From NCBI RefSeq assembly GCF_029892045.1, contig NZ_CP120368.1, positions 2,664,001-2,728,000 on the forward strand: a stretch of DNA of 64,000 nt. Reading direction: 5' to 3'. Positions 1 through 9,986 of the stretch are shown here, piece after piece. Both the position numbers and the translations under genes were made by a program. The notes beneath the pieces are model-generated. The model saw only the letters and a list, made by a program, of their open reading frames with translations. It was not told where the DNA came from and searched no databases. Position 1 is the stretch's first letter; every line of letters begins with the position of its first letter. This stretch comes from Sinorhizobium numidicum (lineage in GTDB: Bacteria > Pseudomonadota > Alphaproteobacteria > Rhizobiales > Rhizobiaceae).

Positions 1-684
1 TGTGTCGTTGATTACGACGCCGCGCGCTCGGTGCTGACGCAGGCAGAGGACGTGCTCGTCGGGCGTTATCTCGTCAATCTGACCAACGGCACGCCGGGCG
101 ACGCGAGAGACCTGGGGACCTGGCTGGACGCGAAGGGCGCGACCTATCTCGACGGCGGCATCATGGCGATCCCGCCGATGATCGGGGACACCGGCGCTTT
201 GATTCTCTACAGCGGCTCAACCAACCTTTTCGAGCGGCACCGCGCAGTGCTCGACGCGCTCGCCGTAAGCCGCCACCTTGGAGACGATCCGGGCCTCGCA
301 GCGCTTCACGATCTGGCCCTGCTTTCCGGAATGTACGGCCTCTTCTCAGGCTTCCTGCATGCGAGCGCCTTGGTGACGAGCGGCGGCGGCAAGGCCGTCG
401 ACTTCCTGCCGCTGCTCCTCTCATGGATCGAAGCAATGAGCGGCACCCTGCCCGACCTCGCCGGCAAGATCGACAGCGGTTTGCACAGTCGGAATGTCGT
501 CTCGAACATCGAGATGCAGAAGATCGCTCTCGAGAACATCGTCAGAGCGAGCCGGGAACAGGGCGTCGCGCCCGATTTCATCGAGCCAATGCTGCGGCTT
601 GCGGGTCAGCGGGTCGCCGAGGGTCATAACGCCGACGACATCTCCGCCGTAGTCGAATTGATCCAGAGGCAAAAGCGAACCTGA
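1..684 (+). CDS. Imine reductase-like NAD(P)-dependent oxidoreductase, 3' part
   Basis: The reading frame is open from the first base, so the gene begins upstream and its Rossmann domain is mostly missing. What remains is about 227 residues. It has the segment LVNLTNGTPGDARDLGTWLD followed by the GGIMAIPPMIG segment, typical of 6-phosphogluconate-dehydrogenase-type imine reductases and reductive aminases, and then the helical C-terminal dimerisation domain. The family reduces cyclic imines or couples ketones to amines with NADPH; the physiological substrate cannot be read here. It converges on aatA with a shared hairpin terminator between them. Family call fairly firm, substrate unknown. Confidence 0.75.
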   Translation, partial: CVVDYDAARSVLTQAEDVLVGRYLVNLTNGTPGDARDLGTWLDAKGATYLDGGIMAIPPMIGDTGALILYSGSTNLFERHRAVLDALAVSRHLGDDPGLAALHDLALLSGMYGLFSGFLHASALVTSGGGKAVDFLPLLLSWIEAMSGTLPDLAGKIDSGLHSRNVVSNIEMQKIALENIVRASREQGVAPDFIEPMLRLAGQRVAEGHNADDISAVVELIQRQKRT

Positions 685-746
685 TTTCAAGGCGTTAGGA
701 CTGCCGTTTGAAACGGAGTGGCAGATCATTGAATCATTTTCGGAAC

Positions 747-772
747 AAGGCCCGCCGACAACGACGGGCCTT
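747..772. terminator. Likely two-way terminator between the reductase and aatA
   Basis: AAGGCCCG pairs with CGGGCCTT across a 10-base loop, between two convergent genes. The flanks are only modestly T-rich on either strand. Confidence 0.5.
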
Positions 773-791
773 CGTCTATCGGAAACAGCTC

Positions 792-2451
<1,660 letters not shown>

Positions 2452-4794
2452 ATGTTTCTCGACGATGAAGTTGCCGCCGCGCGCAAACGGCGCAACGAGG
2501 CGCGCTGGGGCTTCTATCTGGCGCTCGCCGCACTCGCAGCCTGCATCGTGATGATTCTCGGCCTGATGGTGCAAGCCACGGCGGAAGCGGCCGAAAGCAA
2601 GCCAAGGCAACTGGCGGGCTACGTTCGCCCGAACGACCTGGGAACGGGCGCACTGCTTTTCCCCTCCCGCGAGCCCGGTTATTTCGTCGAGGCCCCGCGG
2701 CTGGCGACGGACGTCCAGATCGACGTCAACGGGCCGATCATGCGCACGCGCGTGACGCAGCGCTTCGAGAATCCGAGCGAAGGCTGGGTCGAGGGGACCT
2801 ATCTCTTTCCCCTCCCCGAGGATTCGGCGGTCGACACGCTGAAGATGCAGATCGGCGAGCGCTTCATCGAAGGCAAGATCAAGCCGCGTCTGGAAGCGAA
2901 GGAAATCTATGAACGGGCGAAGGCGGAAGGCAAGAAGGCGGCGCTCTTCGAGCAGCAGCGGCCAAACATCTTCACCAACGAGGTCGCCAATATCGGCCCG
3001 GGCGAGACGGTCATCGTGCAGATCGAGTACCAGAGCAACGTGCGCCAATCGAACGGCCTCTTTTCCTTCCGCTTCCCGATGGTCGTGGCACCCCGCTTTA
3101 ACCCGCAGCCGATCGTCCGGACCGTCGATCTCGACAGCCGCACCGGCTATGCCGTCAGCGAGCCGGTTCCGGATCGCGAAAAGATCGAGGCGCCCGTGCT
3201 CGATCCGAAAGAAAACGCCAAGATCAATCCCGTGACGCTGACGGTCAATCTCAAAGGTGGCTTTCCGATCGAGGACGTGACCTCGCCCTATCACCAGATC
3301 GAAACAGCCATCCCTGACGAGCTCTCTCGCCGGATCACACTGAAGAACGCAAGCGTTCCGGCGGACAGGGATTTCGAACTGAGCTGGAAGGCGATCGAAG
3401 GCAAGACCCCCTATGCCGGCCTCTTCCGCGAAACGGTGGACGGCAAGACGTACCTGCTCTCCTTCGTGACACCGCCGACGGCAGCCGGTCCGGACGGAAA
3501 GCCGATCAAGCGCGAAGTCGTCTTCGTGATCGACAATTCCGGCTCGATGGCCGGCCCCTCGATGGAGCAGGCCAAGGCCAGTCTCGCGCTGGCGATTTCG
3601 AGGCTCAAGTCGGACGACCGGTTCAACGTCATCCGCTTCGACGATACGATGACGGTCCATTTCCCCGAATTGGTCGCCGCCACGCCCAACAACCGGGAAA
3701 ACGCCATGGCCTTCGTGCGCGGCCTGACGGCCGACGGCGGCACCGAGATGCTGCCTGCGCTCAAAGCGGCGCTTCGTACGCAAGGGCCGGTAGAACCCGG
3801 CGCGCTGCGTCAGGTGGTTTTCCTCACCGACGGCGCGATCGGCAACGAGAAGCAGTTGTTCGACGAAATCCGCAACAACCGCGGCGATGCACGCGTCTTC
3901 ACCGTCGGCATCGGCTCTGCCCCCAACAGCCACTTCATGGCCAAGGCCGCCGAATATGGCCGGGGTACCTTCACGCTGATCGGCGCCGAGAGCGAGGTGG
4001 CCGCGCGCATGGGCGAGCTCTTCGCCAAGCTCGAGAGCCCCGCCATGACCGAAATTGCGGCCGTTTTCGATGGTGCCGCCGCCACGAACATCACCCCCGA
4101 TCCGATGCCCGATCTCTACCGGGGAGAACCGGTGGTGCTAACGGCTGAGCTTGACGGTGCGATGCCGAAAGGCAAGCTCAGGATCATCGGCAAGGCAGGG
4201 GACCAGCCCTGGCGGGTAGAGATGGACATCGCCAAGGCTTCAGCCGGCAAGGGCATCGCCAAACTCTGGGCGCGCCGCAAGATAGATGATCTCGAAGCGC
4301 GCGCTGCCGCCATCGCCGATCCGGCCTCGCTCGAACGGCAGATCGAAACGATCGCTCTCGCCCACCATCTTGTCTCACGTGTGACCAGTCTCGTCGCAGT
4401 CGATGCGACCCCATCCCGTCCCGCCGGAGAACCGGTCGCCTCTGCCAAGGTTCCCTTGAACCTTCCGGAGGGATGGGACTTCGGCAAGGTTTTCGGCGAG
4501 ACCGGAGCGCCTGGCAAGGTCGACGAGCGCGAAGCCTCCGCAGAGAGCGAAAACAAGCTTGCAATGCTGATCGCGGACCGCATGGCGGCGGCGCCCACGG
4601 CACGCGCCGCTCGCCTCATCGCCGAGGCCAACAATCAGGTGAACCTGCCGCAGACGGCAACCGAGGCGGACAAGCAGATCCTGATCGGCCTGATGCTGCT
4701 TGCGATCGCGCTGATGGCCGGCACGACCTTCGCCCTCTGGCGAAACCGGATCAGCACAGTCGTCAGGGCGGAGATCATGCGCCATGGCCGGTGA
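2452..4794 (+). CDS. VIT and von Willebrand A domain sortase substrate with LPQTA sorting signal
   Basis: A 780-residue envelope protein of the type known as marine proteobacterial sortase target protein. An N-terminal hydrophobic segment (about residues 20-40) serves as signal or anchor. A VIT domain follows (about 50-180), then a vWA domain with an intact metal-ion-dependent adhesion site DNSGS at 361-365. At the C-terminus LPQTA (732-736; bases 4645-4659) precedes a hydrophobic stretch and a basic tail, the classic tripartite sorting signal. The start at 2452 has GGGGGTG just upstream; upstream in-frame codons are not protein-like. The sortase gene overlaps its 3' end by 11 bases. The ligand and the surface to which it is attached are unknown. 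Confidence 0.88.
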   Translation: MFLDDEVAAARKRRNEARWGFYLALAALAACIVMILGLMVQATAEAAESKPRQLAGYVRPNDLGTGALLFPSREPGYFVEAPRLATDVQIDVNGPIMRTRVTQRFENPSEGWVEGTYLFPLPEDSAVDTLKMQIGERFIEGKIKPRLEAKEIYERAKAEGKKAALFEQQRPNIFTNEVANIGPGETVIVQIEYQSNVRQSNGLFSFRFPMVVAPRFNPQPIVRTVDLDSRTGYAVSEPVPDREKIEAPVLDPKENAKINPVTLTVNLKGGFPIEDVTSPYHQIETAIPDELSRRITLKNASVPADRDFELSWKAIEGKTPYAGLFRETVDGKTYLLSFVTPPTAAGPDGKPIKREVVFVIDNSGSMAGPSMEQAKASLALAISRLKSDDRFNVIRFDDTMTVHFPELVAATPNNRENAMAFVRGLTADGGTEMLPALKAALRTQGPVEPGALRQVVFLTDGAIGNEKQLFDEIRNNRGDARVFTVGIGSAPNSHFMAKAAEYGRGTFTLIGAESEVAARMGELFAKLESPAMTEIAAVFDGAAATNITPDPMPDLYRGEPVVLTAELDGAMPKGKLRIIGKAGDQPWRVEMDIAKASAGKGIAKLWARRKIDDLEARAAAIADPASLERQIETIALAHHLVSRVTSLVAVDATPSRPAGEPVASAKVPLNLPEGWDFGKVFGETGAPGKVDEREASAESENKLAMLIADRMAAAPTARAARLIAEANNQVNLPQTATEADKQILIGLMLLAIALMAGTTFALWRNRISTVVRAEIMRHGR

Positions 4795-5452
4795 CGATGA
4801 CGACCCGCGTGAGCAACGTCCGGGTTTTCTCGCCCGGCTGTCGGCGGTCGAAACGATCGTCGCGGCAATCATCGCCCTCATTGCCCTTGCGGGTCTGATG
4901 CTGATCGGCAAGGGCTTCTACATGAAGGCCAAGGCCGACGTGTCGCAGATCCTGTTGAAGAGGAGCTTTGAGGCGCAGTTGCACGGCGCGGCCGGCGGCA
5001 AACCCTGGCCTTGGGCGGACTTCGAGACGGCTGCGGAGATTTCCGCGCCGCGGATCAACCGCTCGGCGATCGTGCTTTCGGGAGCAAGCGGCGAGGCCCT
5101 CGCCTTCGGCCCCGCCTGGCTTTCCAACACGTCGCTGCCGGGCGACCAAGGCACCGCCGTCATCGCTGCCCATCGCGATACGCATTTCCGCTGGCTGAAA
5201 GACGTCAAACCGGGCGATCTCCTCGTGCTGACGCGCAAGGATGGTCGGCGCTTCATCTTCCGCGCCGAAGAGGGGCGTGTCGCCCGCTGGGACGAGAGCG
5301 GCATCAACGCCTCCGCCGGCGGATACCGTCTGGCACTCGCCACATGCTGGCCCTTCGATGCCATCGAACAGGGGCCAATGCGTTATATCGTCTCCGCGGA
5401 ACTCGTTGCGGAGCAGCGGTCCATGACACTCACCGGCTTCATACCGCAATAA
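4784..5452 (+). CDS. Class GN-type sortase (transpeptidase)
   Basis: A 222-residue membrane-anchored sortase, with one transmembrane segment at about 22-42 and a compact catalytic domain. The triad is visible: His130 in VIAAHRDTHF, Cys188 in LATCWPFDA, and Arg200 in PMRYIV. Sortases cleave the substrate between Thr and the next residue of LPXT-x and transfer it to an amine acceptor. The start codon lies inside the last codons of the vWA gene, so the two are translationally coupled, and the LPQTA protein is very probably its dedicated substrate. The acceptor in a Gram-negative envelope is not known from the sequence. Confidence 0.9.
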   Translation: MAGDDDDPREQRPGFLARLSAVETIVAAIIALIALAGLMLIGKGFYMKAKADVSQILLKRSFEAQLHGAAGGKPWPWADFETAAEISAPRINRSAIVLSGASGEALAFGPAWLSNTSLPGDQGTAVIAAHRDTHFRWLKDVKPGDLLVLTRKDGRRFIFRAEEGRVARWDESGINASAGGYRLALATCWPFDAIEQGPMRYIVSAELVAEQRSMTLTGFIPQ

Positions 5453-5626
5453 AGCCCTTTTGATCTGATTTGACTTGAAGGTCGACGCACCGCGCTCCAA
5501 TTTGGTCGGATCACGGGCGGAAATCGACCTGGAGATCATTCGTGATCGATTCTAGGAAGAATGGGGTGGAAACCGCTCGCACTTCGTCGTCCCGCCCGAA
5601 TGGAAAAGCGCAATCGGGAGGATGAT

Positions 5627-6820
5627 ATGCGGTATACGCGCTGGAGGAAAACCGACTTGAACAAAGTCCGGGCGGCGCATTTGCCCTCCGCAGCAGCACC
5701 TCTTGCTACCACCCTTTTCCTCGTCCTGGCTTCTTCCGCGGCCGCGCAAGAGACGCGGGAGTTTTCGACACAGAGCGGCACGGTTCTTGTCGAGACGCTT
5801 GCAACGGGCCTCGATCACCCCTGGGCAGTCGAGGTCATGCCGGATGGCGCGCTGATCGTCACGGAGCGACCGGGGCGGCTGCGCATCCTGCGCGACGGCA
5901 AGCTCTCCGCCGCAATCGACGGCGTGCCGAAGGTAGCCGAACGTGGTCAGGGCGGCTTACTTGACGTTGCTCTCGATCCGCAGTTCGGCACGAACCGCAC
6001 CGTATACCTGACGCTCTCGGCTCGTGGCGAGGGCGGCTACGGCACCGTCGCAGTGCGGGCTGTCCTTTCCGAGGACGAACAGAAACTGACGGACGTGCGT
6101 GAGATATTCCGGATGAACCGGTTCACCCGCCAGGGCCTGCATTTCGGCTCGCGCATCGCGATCGACAAGGATGGCAGCCTCTTCTTCGGTATCGGCGACC
6201 GCGGCGAACGCGACCGCGCCCAAGACCCACGCGACCATGCAGGCTCCATTCTCCACATCAATGCCGACGGCGGCATCCCCGCCTCCAACCCCTATCGCGG
6301 CGGCACCGGCGGCCGGGCGGAGATCTGGTCAAAGGGACACCGTAACCCGCAAGGCATCACCTTCGATGCCAAGGACGGCAAGCTGTTGACGGTCGAGCAT
6401 GGTTCGCGGGGCGGCGATGAAGTGAACAATCCACAGCCCGGCAGGAATTACGGCTGGCCGGTGATCACCTATGGCAAGGATTATTCCGGCGCTGAGATCG
6501 GCGAAGGCACGGCCAAGGAAGGCTACGAGCAACCGCTCTATTATTGGGATCCCTCAATCGCTCCCGGCGCGATAGCGGTCTATCGCGGCAGCATGTTTCC
6601 GGAGTGGGACGGCAATCTCATGATCGCCGCTCTCAAATACCAGTTGCTCGCGCGCCTGGAGCGCGACGAGAACGGCGCGATCACCGCTGAAGAGCGGCTG
6701 TTCGACGGCGAGTTCGGCCGCATCCGCGACGTGATCGTCGCCCCCGACGGCGCGCTGTTGATGGTGACCGACGAGGAAGACGGCGCCGTGCTCCGGGTCT
6801 CCAAGGCTCCGACGCAATAA
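5627..6820 (+). CDS. Periplasmic PQQ-dependent aldose sugar dehydrogenase (YliI/GSDH family)
   Basis: A 397-residue secreted beta-propeller of the glucose/sorbosone dehydrogenase family, which oxidises aldoses at C1 with PQQ. A signal peptide ends at about residue 40 (VLASSAAAQ). Family marks include LDHPWAVEVMPDGALIVTER, GQGGLLDVALDP, GDRGERDRAQ, SKGHRNPQGI and the C-terminal RIRDVIVAPDGALLMVTDE. I chose 5627 because GGGAGG lies 6 bases before it; a longer in-frame start at 5561 would precede the signal peptide with a polar stretch. It lies downstream of the sortase pair on the same strand but 174 bases away, so it is probably a separate unit. No PQQ synthesis genes are in the window. Confidence 0.85.
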   Translation: MRYTRWRKTDLNKVRAAHLPSAAAPLATTLFLVLASSAAAQETREFSTQSGTVLVETLATGLDHPWAVEVMPDGALIVTERPGRLRILRDGKLSAAIDGVPKVAERGQGGLLDVALDPQFGTNRTVYLTLSARGEGGYGTVAVRAVLSEDEQKLTDVREIFRMNRFTRQGLHFGSRIAIDKDGSLFFGIGDRGERDRAQDPRDHAGSILHINADGGIPASNPYRGGTGGRAEIWSKGHRNPQGITFDAKDGKLLTVEHGSRGGDEVNNPQPGRNYGWPVITYGKDYSGAEIGEGTAKEGYEQPLYYWDPSIAPGAIAVYRGSMFPEWDGNLMIAALKYQLLARLERDENGAITAEERLFDGEFGRIRDVIVAPDGALLMVTDEEDGAVLRVSKAPTQ

Positions 6821-6836
6821 AGGCATCTCGGCGCGT

Positions 6837-6862
6837 CTACTGCATGTTTCCTTAAATCGGCT
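6837..6862 (+). repeat. Partial copy of palindromic repeat family A
   Basis: TACTGCATGTTTCCTTAAATCGG is the left half of the element that is complete at 28.7, 35.3 and 46.4 kb. Here the right half is degenerate, so this looks like a truncated copy sitting between two convergent genes. Confidence 0.6.
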
Positions 6863-6866
6863 TGAT

Positions 6867-7313
6867 CTAAAGCGAAGCCCTGACCTCCTTGCGGAACATG
6901 AACTTCAGGCCGGACCAGACGGCGTCCACGGCGCAGACTTTCACGTCGACGAGAGCGAACGGCAGAAATATCTCGCGCAGGATGTCCTCGGTCAGTGTGG
7001 TGGCGACACCGGAGGCCCGCTTCGGCCAAGAAACCCAGAGCATGCTGTCGGCCTTGAGCCGGGCGGCGAGCTCGGGGGCCAAAGGTTCGAGCACCGCCCT
7101 CTCCGTCTCAAAGACATGGATATAATCATACCGCCGCGCGGCCGCGCCTTCCAACGAGGTTGCCACATGCGCGAAGCTGCCAAAGCCTGAGATTTCTGGA
7201 AGATCCGCGGGAACGCCGAGAAGCAGAGCGACCTGCCCATCGCGCAGACCGAGTTTCTTCGCAAGCGGTGTTCCTGAATACCCCGCCGCGCTCGTTCCCG
7301 CTCCCGCCGTCAT
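6867..7313 (-). CDS. DUF3052 family protein
   Basis: A 148-residue protein with the family's opening GYSGTPLAKKLGLRDGQ and a second half that includes MLWVSWPKRASG. Members are small cytosolic proteins of unknown function, often listed next to regulators. The frame is open further upstream, but AAGGA lies shortly before the ATG at 7313, so I start there. No membrane segment or catalytic motif is visible. It is transcribed towards the sugar dehydrogenase and diverges from the DMT exporter. Confidence 0.7.
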   Translation of the reverse strand: MTAGAGTSAAGYSGTPLAKKLGLRDGQVALLLGVPADLPEISGFGSFAHVATSLEGAAARRYDYIHVFETERAVLEPLAPELAARLKADSMLWVSWPKRASGVATTLTEDILREIFLPFALVDVKVCAVDAVWSGLKFMFRKEVRASL

Positions 7314-7487
7314 GCCATCCCGTTCCTTGCGCTCGCTGTCGGCGGCGAGGATGAGACTTGCCCGGGCAAAACGCAACTGGTAGAGCGGCGATGCAACCAA
7401 CGTGAGCGGCGTGGCCTTGGATTGCTCCAGATCACACCTTTCCTCACCCCGCTCTATCCAAAATCATGACGATCCGGGAGCGCATCC

Positions 7488-8390
7488 GTGACTCGCATCC
7501 AGGCCAATCTCTTCCTGCTGTTTTCCGGCGCGATCTGGGGTGCGGGTTTCGTCGCCCAGTCGACGGCGATGGAGGCGATCGGTCCGCTCTGGTTCATCGG
7601 CCTGCGCTTTGCGATCGCGACGGTGGTGGCCATGCCGCTGGCCCTTATCGAGGCGAGACAGGCCGCGGCGCCGCTCCCTTCCAACGCGATTCGTAACTTC
7701 GTCTTCATCGGGTTGGCGCTTTTCGGCGGCGCGGTGACGCAGCAATACGGGCTGCTCAGCACCAGCGTCACCAATTCCGGTTTCCTCACCGGGCTCTACG
7801 TCGTCTTCGTACCGGCGCTGACCGTCGTCTTCCTGCGCCGCAAGCCGCACTGGATCATTTGGCCGGCCGCGCTGCTCGCGAGTTTCGGTATCTTCCTTTT
7901 GAGCGGCGGCGCCCTGTCGGGCTTGACCGGCGGAGATCTGCTGACGATCGTCTGCGCGCTGTTCTGGGCAATTCAGATGATGCTGGTCGGCATCTTCGCT
8001 CAAGGCACCGGGCGCCCGATGCTGCTGTCGATGACGCAGTTTGCGGTCTGTGCCATTTTGGGATGCCTATTGGCCGCCGCGCTCGAGCCGTTGAGTCTCG
8101 ACTTCGTCAGGAAGGCGCTGCCGCAGATCCTTTATGCCGGCGTCTTTTCGAGCGGCGTCGCCTTCATCTGCCAAGTGGTCGGCCAGCGCTATACGACCGC
8201 ACCGCAAGCGGCGATCTTCCTCTCGAGCGAGGCTCTCTTTGCCGCCCTTTTCGGCGTGCTGCTGCTCGATGAAATCATCACCGCTGTCGGCTATCTGGGC
8301 TGCACTCTTATTTTTGCGGCGATGCTCGCGGTCGAGCTCGTTCCGGAGTTGGCGAGAAAGCGGCGGAAAGAGGTGGAAGCCGCTGCTTGA
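7488..8390 (+). CDS. DMT superfamily (EamA) transporter
   Basis: A 300-residue inner-membrane protein with about ten hydrophobic helices arranged as two EamA repeats. The N-terminal half opens with LFLLFSGAIWGAGFVAQ and the C-terminal half contains SGVAFICQVVGQRYT and AAIFLSSEALFAALFGVLLL, the standard landmarks of drug/metabolite exporters. The substrate cannot be inferred. The start is GTG at 7488. It is monocistronic between a divergent DUF3052 gene and a long non-coding region. Confidence 0.85.
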   Translation: MTRIQANLFLLFSGAIWGAGFVAQSTAMEAIGPLWFIGLRFAIATVVAMPLALIEARQAAAPLPSNAIRNFVFIGLALFGGAVTQQYGLLSTSVTNSGFLTGLYVVFVPALTVVFLRRKPHWIIWPAALLASFGIFLLSGGALSGLTGGDLLTIVCALFWAIQMMLVGIFAQGTGRPMLLSMTQFAVCAILGCLLAAALEPLSLDFVRKALPQILYAGVFSSGVAFICQVVGQRYTTAPQAAIFLSSEALFAALFGVLLLDEIITAVGYLGCTLIFAAMLAVELVPELARKRRKEVEAAA

Positions 8391-8879
8391 GGCCTTGCTG
8401 AACAATATTTGCTGCGCCGCCAAGCAAGCTGCACTTACTGTATTACTTATTACTATCCTACGCCGCTCTACTTTGTTTTCGGCCGGCGCGCGCAGGCCGG
8501 CCCGCGCGCGACAACATTTCTTATAGTTTTTCTGGAGGTCAGTGGATCCCATCTTTCGCTTGCACAGACTTCCGCGAAGGATGAGACATATCATACAGTT
8601 GCGATTTTCGCGCGTGAGCTGCTCAAAGTGTCGGCACGGTCGAGAGCGATGGAATTTTGCACAAACAGTTCAATTTGCGGCCACCCTCATTCAAAAAGCT
8701 GTGAATTCAACAGCTTGCGATCCATCTCGGATATTGCGTATCAAAGCGCGAGTTGACCCGTTTTTGAGCAATGAAAAGACGCAATACCTCGTCAGAAAAG
8801 TTTTGCTTGCCAATTCAAAATAAACCCATCACTCTTACTGTGTTCGGGCAATTTGCGAGCATGGGAAGATCTTGAAAAT
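8391..8879. other. Non-coding, relatively AT-rich stretch downstream of the exporter
   Basis: About 490 bases with lower GC than the neighbouring genes. Open frames exist on the + strand but their translations are arginine- and serine-rich with no domain, no good ribosome site and no signal peptide, so I do not call a gene. It could be decayed sequence. Confidence 0.4.
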
Positions 8880-8948
8880 ATAAGCGGGCCGGAGACGCAA
8901 GCCACTCCGGGCGGCCAGACCGGGGGGACGCTTATTTTGCATCCCTTC
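8880..8948 (+). ncRNA. Candidate structured RNA upstream of the cold-shock gene
   Basis: ATAAGCG (8880-8886) pairs with CGCTTAT (8939-8945), enclosing an inner hairpin CCGGAG/CTCCGG with a 10-base loop (8889-8910); TTTT follows the outer stem. This could be a terminator of a small transcript, or part of a long leader of the cold-shock gene that starts 126 bases later. The call rests on base pairing alone. Confidence 0.3.
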
Positions 8949-9074
8949 CTATGGCTGGCTGCGATAACAGGACCCTTTCCTCAAAAATCGACAACTGCCT
9001 GCCCCACGCCCATTTTGGGCAAAACTGCAATGCCGCCCGCCAGTCAAGCGGGGGGAGAGAAAAGGACCTGACGC

Positions 9075-9290
9075 ATGGCCGAAACTGGCACTGTAAAATT
9101 CTTCAACACCGATAAGGGCTTTGGCTTCATCAAGCCTGACAACGGTGGTGCGGACATCTTCGTACATATTTCTGCCGTGCAGGCTTCCGGCCTGAACGGT
9201 CTCACGGAGAACCAGAAGGTAAGCTTCGACACGGAACCGGATCGCCGCGGCAAGGGCCCTAAGGCCGTCAACCTGCAGATCGCCGGCTAA
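9075..9290 (+). CDS. cspA: CspA-family cold-shock protein
   Basis: A 71-residue single cold-shock domain that binds single-stranded nucleic acid and melts RNA structure. The two RNA-binding motifs are clear: GFGFIKPD (RNP1, in place of KGFGFI) and DIFVHISAV (RNP2). The start follows AAAGGACCTG. A long untranslated region precedes it, which is common for genes of this family whose leader RNA controls translation, and a strong intrinsic terminator follows. Several paralogues are usual in rhizobia, so the exact symbol is uncertain. Confidence 0.92.
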   Translation: MAETGTVKFFNTDKGFGFIKPDNGGADIFVHISAVQASGLNGLTENQKVSFDTEPDRRGKGPKAVNLQIAG

Positions 9291-9323
9291 CGCTGTTCTC
9301 TGCTGATAGATTTCAAGTTGGAG

Positions 9324-9348
9324 CCCGGCAACCTTGCCGGGTTTTTTT
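9324..9348 (+). terminator. Intrinsic terminator of the cold-shock gene
   Basis: CCCGGCA, a four-base loop, TGCCGGG, then seven T. Confidence 0.9.
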
Positions 9349-9438
9349 GTTCAGGCTCCGTTCAGTTTGGCCGCTATAGACTTTATTCATCATGAAAACC
9401 GGAAGTGCTCCGGCCCCCATGCATAGGATTGAAAGCCC

Positions 9439-9855
9439 ATGAACAAGTTCGTCAAAGCAGCCGTTCTCTCGGTCGTCGCTGCTGCCATGGTTCTCCCGAC
9501 TTTCGGCATCGCCGAGGCAGGCCATCGGCATCGTCACCACAATGGCGATGCGTGGGCGGCAGGCGCAGTGGGCTTGGTCACCGGCGCGCTCATCGGCGGC
9601 GCGATCGCTTCGCAGCCGCGCTATAACGAGCGGGTCTATATCGATCCCGAACCGGAATATTACGAGCCGCGTCCGGTGTACCAGCCGCGTCCGGTCTACC
9701 GCCCGGTCTATCGCCCCGTCGTGGTCGATTATGACGTCGAACCCTGGACGCCCGCCTGGTATCGCTATTGCTCGCAGCGCTACCGCTCGTTCGACCCGGA
9801 TACCGGTACCTTCATCGGCTATGACGGCCGTAGTCATTTCTGCACCGCCGGCTGA
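9439..9855 (+). CDS. BA14K family secreted protein
   Basis: A 138-residue protein with a signal peptide ending at about residue 27 (GIAEAG), a histidine-rich patch GHRHRHH, a small Gly/Ala hydrophobic segment, a Tyr/Pro/Arg repeat region (PVYQPRPVYRPVYRP), and the C-terminal BA14K signature WYRYCSQRYRSFDPDTGTF ending in FCTAG. BA14K proteins were described from Brucella as immunoreactive proteins with lectin-like activity; the role in free-living rhizobia is unknown. It is monocistronic and followed by a perfect palindromic terminator. Confidence 0.85.
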   Translation: MNKFVKAAVLSVVAAAMVLPTFGIAEAGHRHRHHNGDAWAAGAVGLVTGALIGGAIASQPRYNERVYIDPEPEYYEPRPVYQPRPVYRPVYRPVVVDYDVEPWTPAWYRYCSQRYRSFDPDTGTFIGYDGRSHFCTAG

Positions 9856-9868
9856 CCGAAGCGCGACA

Positions 9869-9926
9869 ACATAAACGAAAAAAAGCACATGCCCCGCGCG
9901 GGGCATGTGCTTTTTTTCGTTTATGT
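9869..9926. terminator. Perfect 58-bp palindrome, likely two-way intrinsic terminator
   Basis: Two 29-base arms are exact reverse complements with no spacer. Each arm carries A7, then GCACATGCCCC, meeting at a central GCGC. Read on either strand, the GC-rich stem is followed by T7, so it would stop transcripts from both the BA14K gene (+) and the metallo-hydrolase gene (-). Confidence 0.85.
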
Positions 9927-9986
9927 GGCGAAGGGCTGCGGGCTTTTCTCCCGCGTCCGGATACGCTCAAGCCAAAATCATCGCGC

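Noticed and set aside
8542..8823. A 93-residue open frame before the cold-shock gene.
   Set aside because: No ribosome site, no recognisable domain and unusual composition; treated as non-coding.
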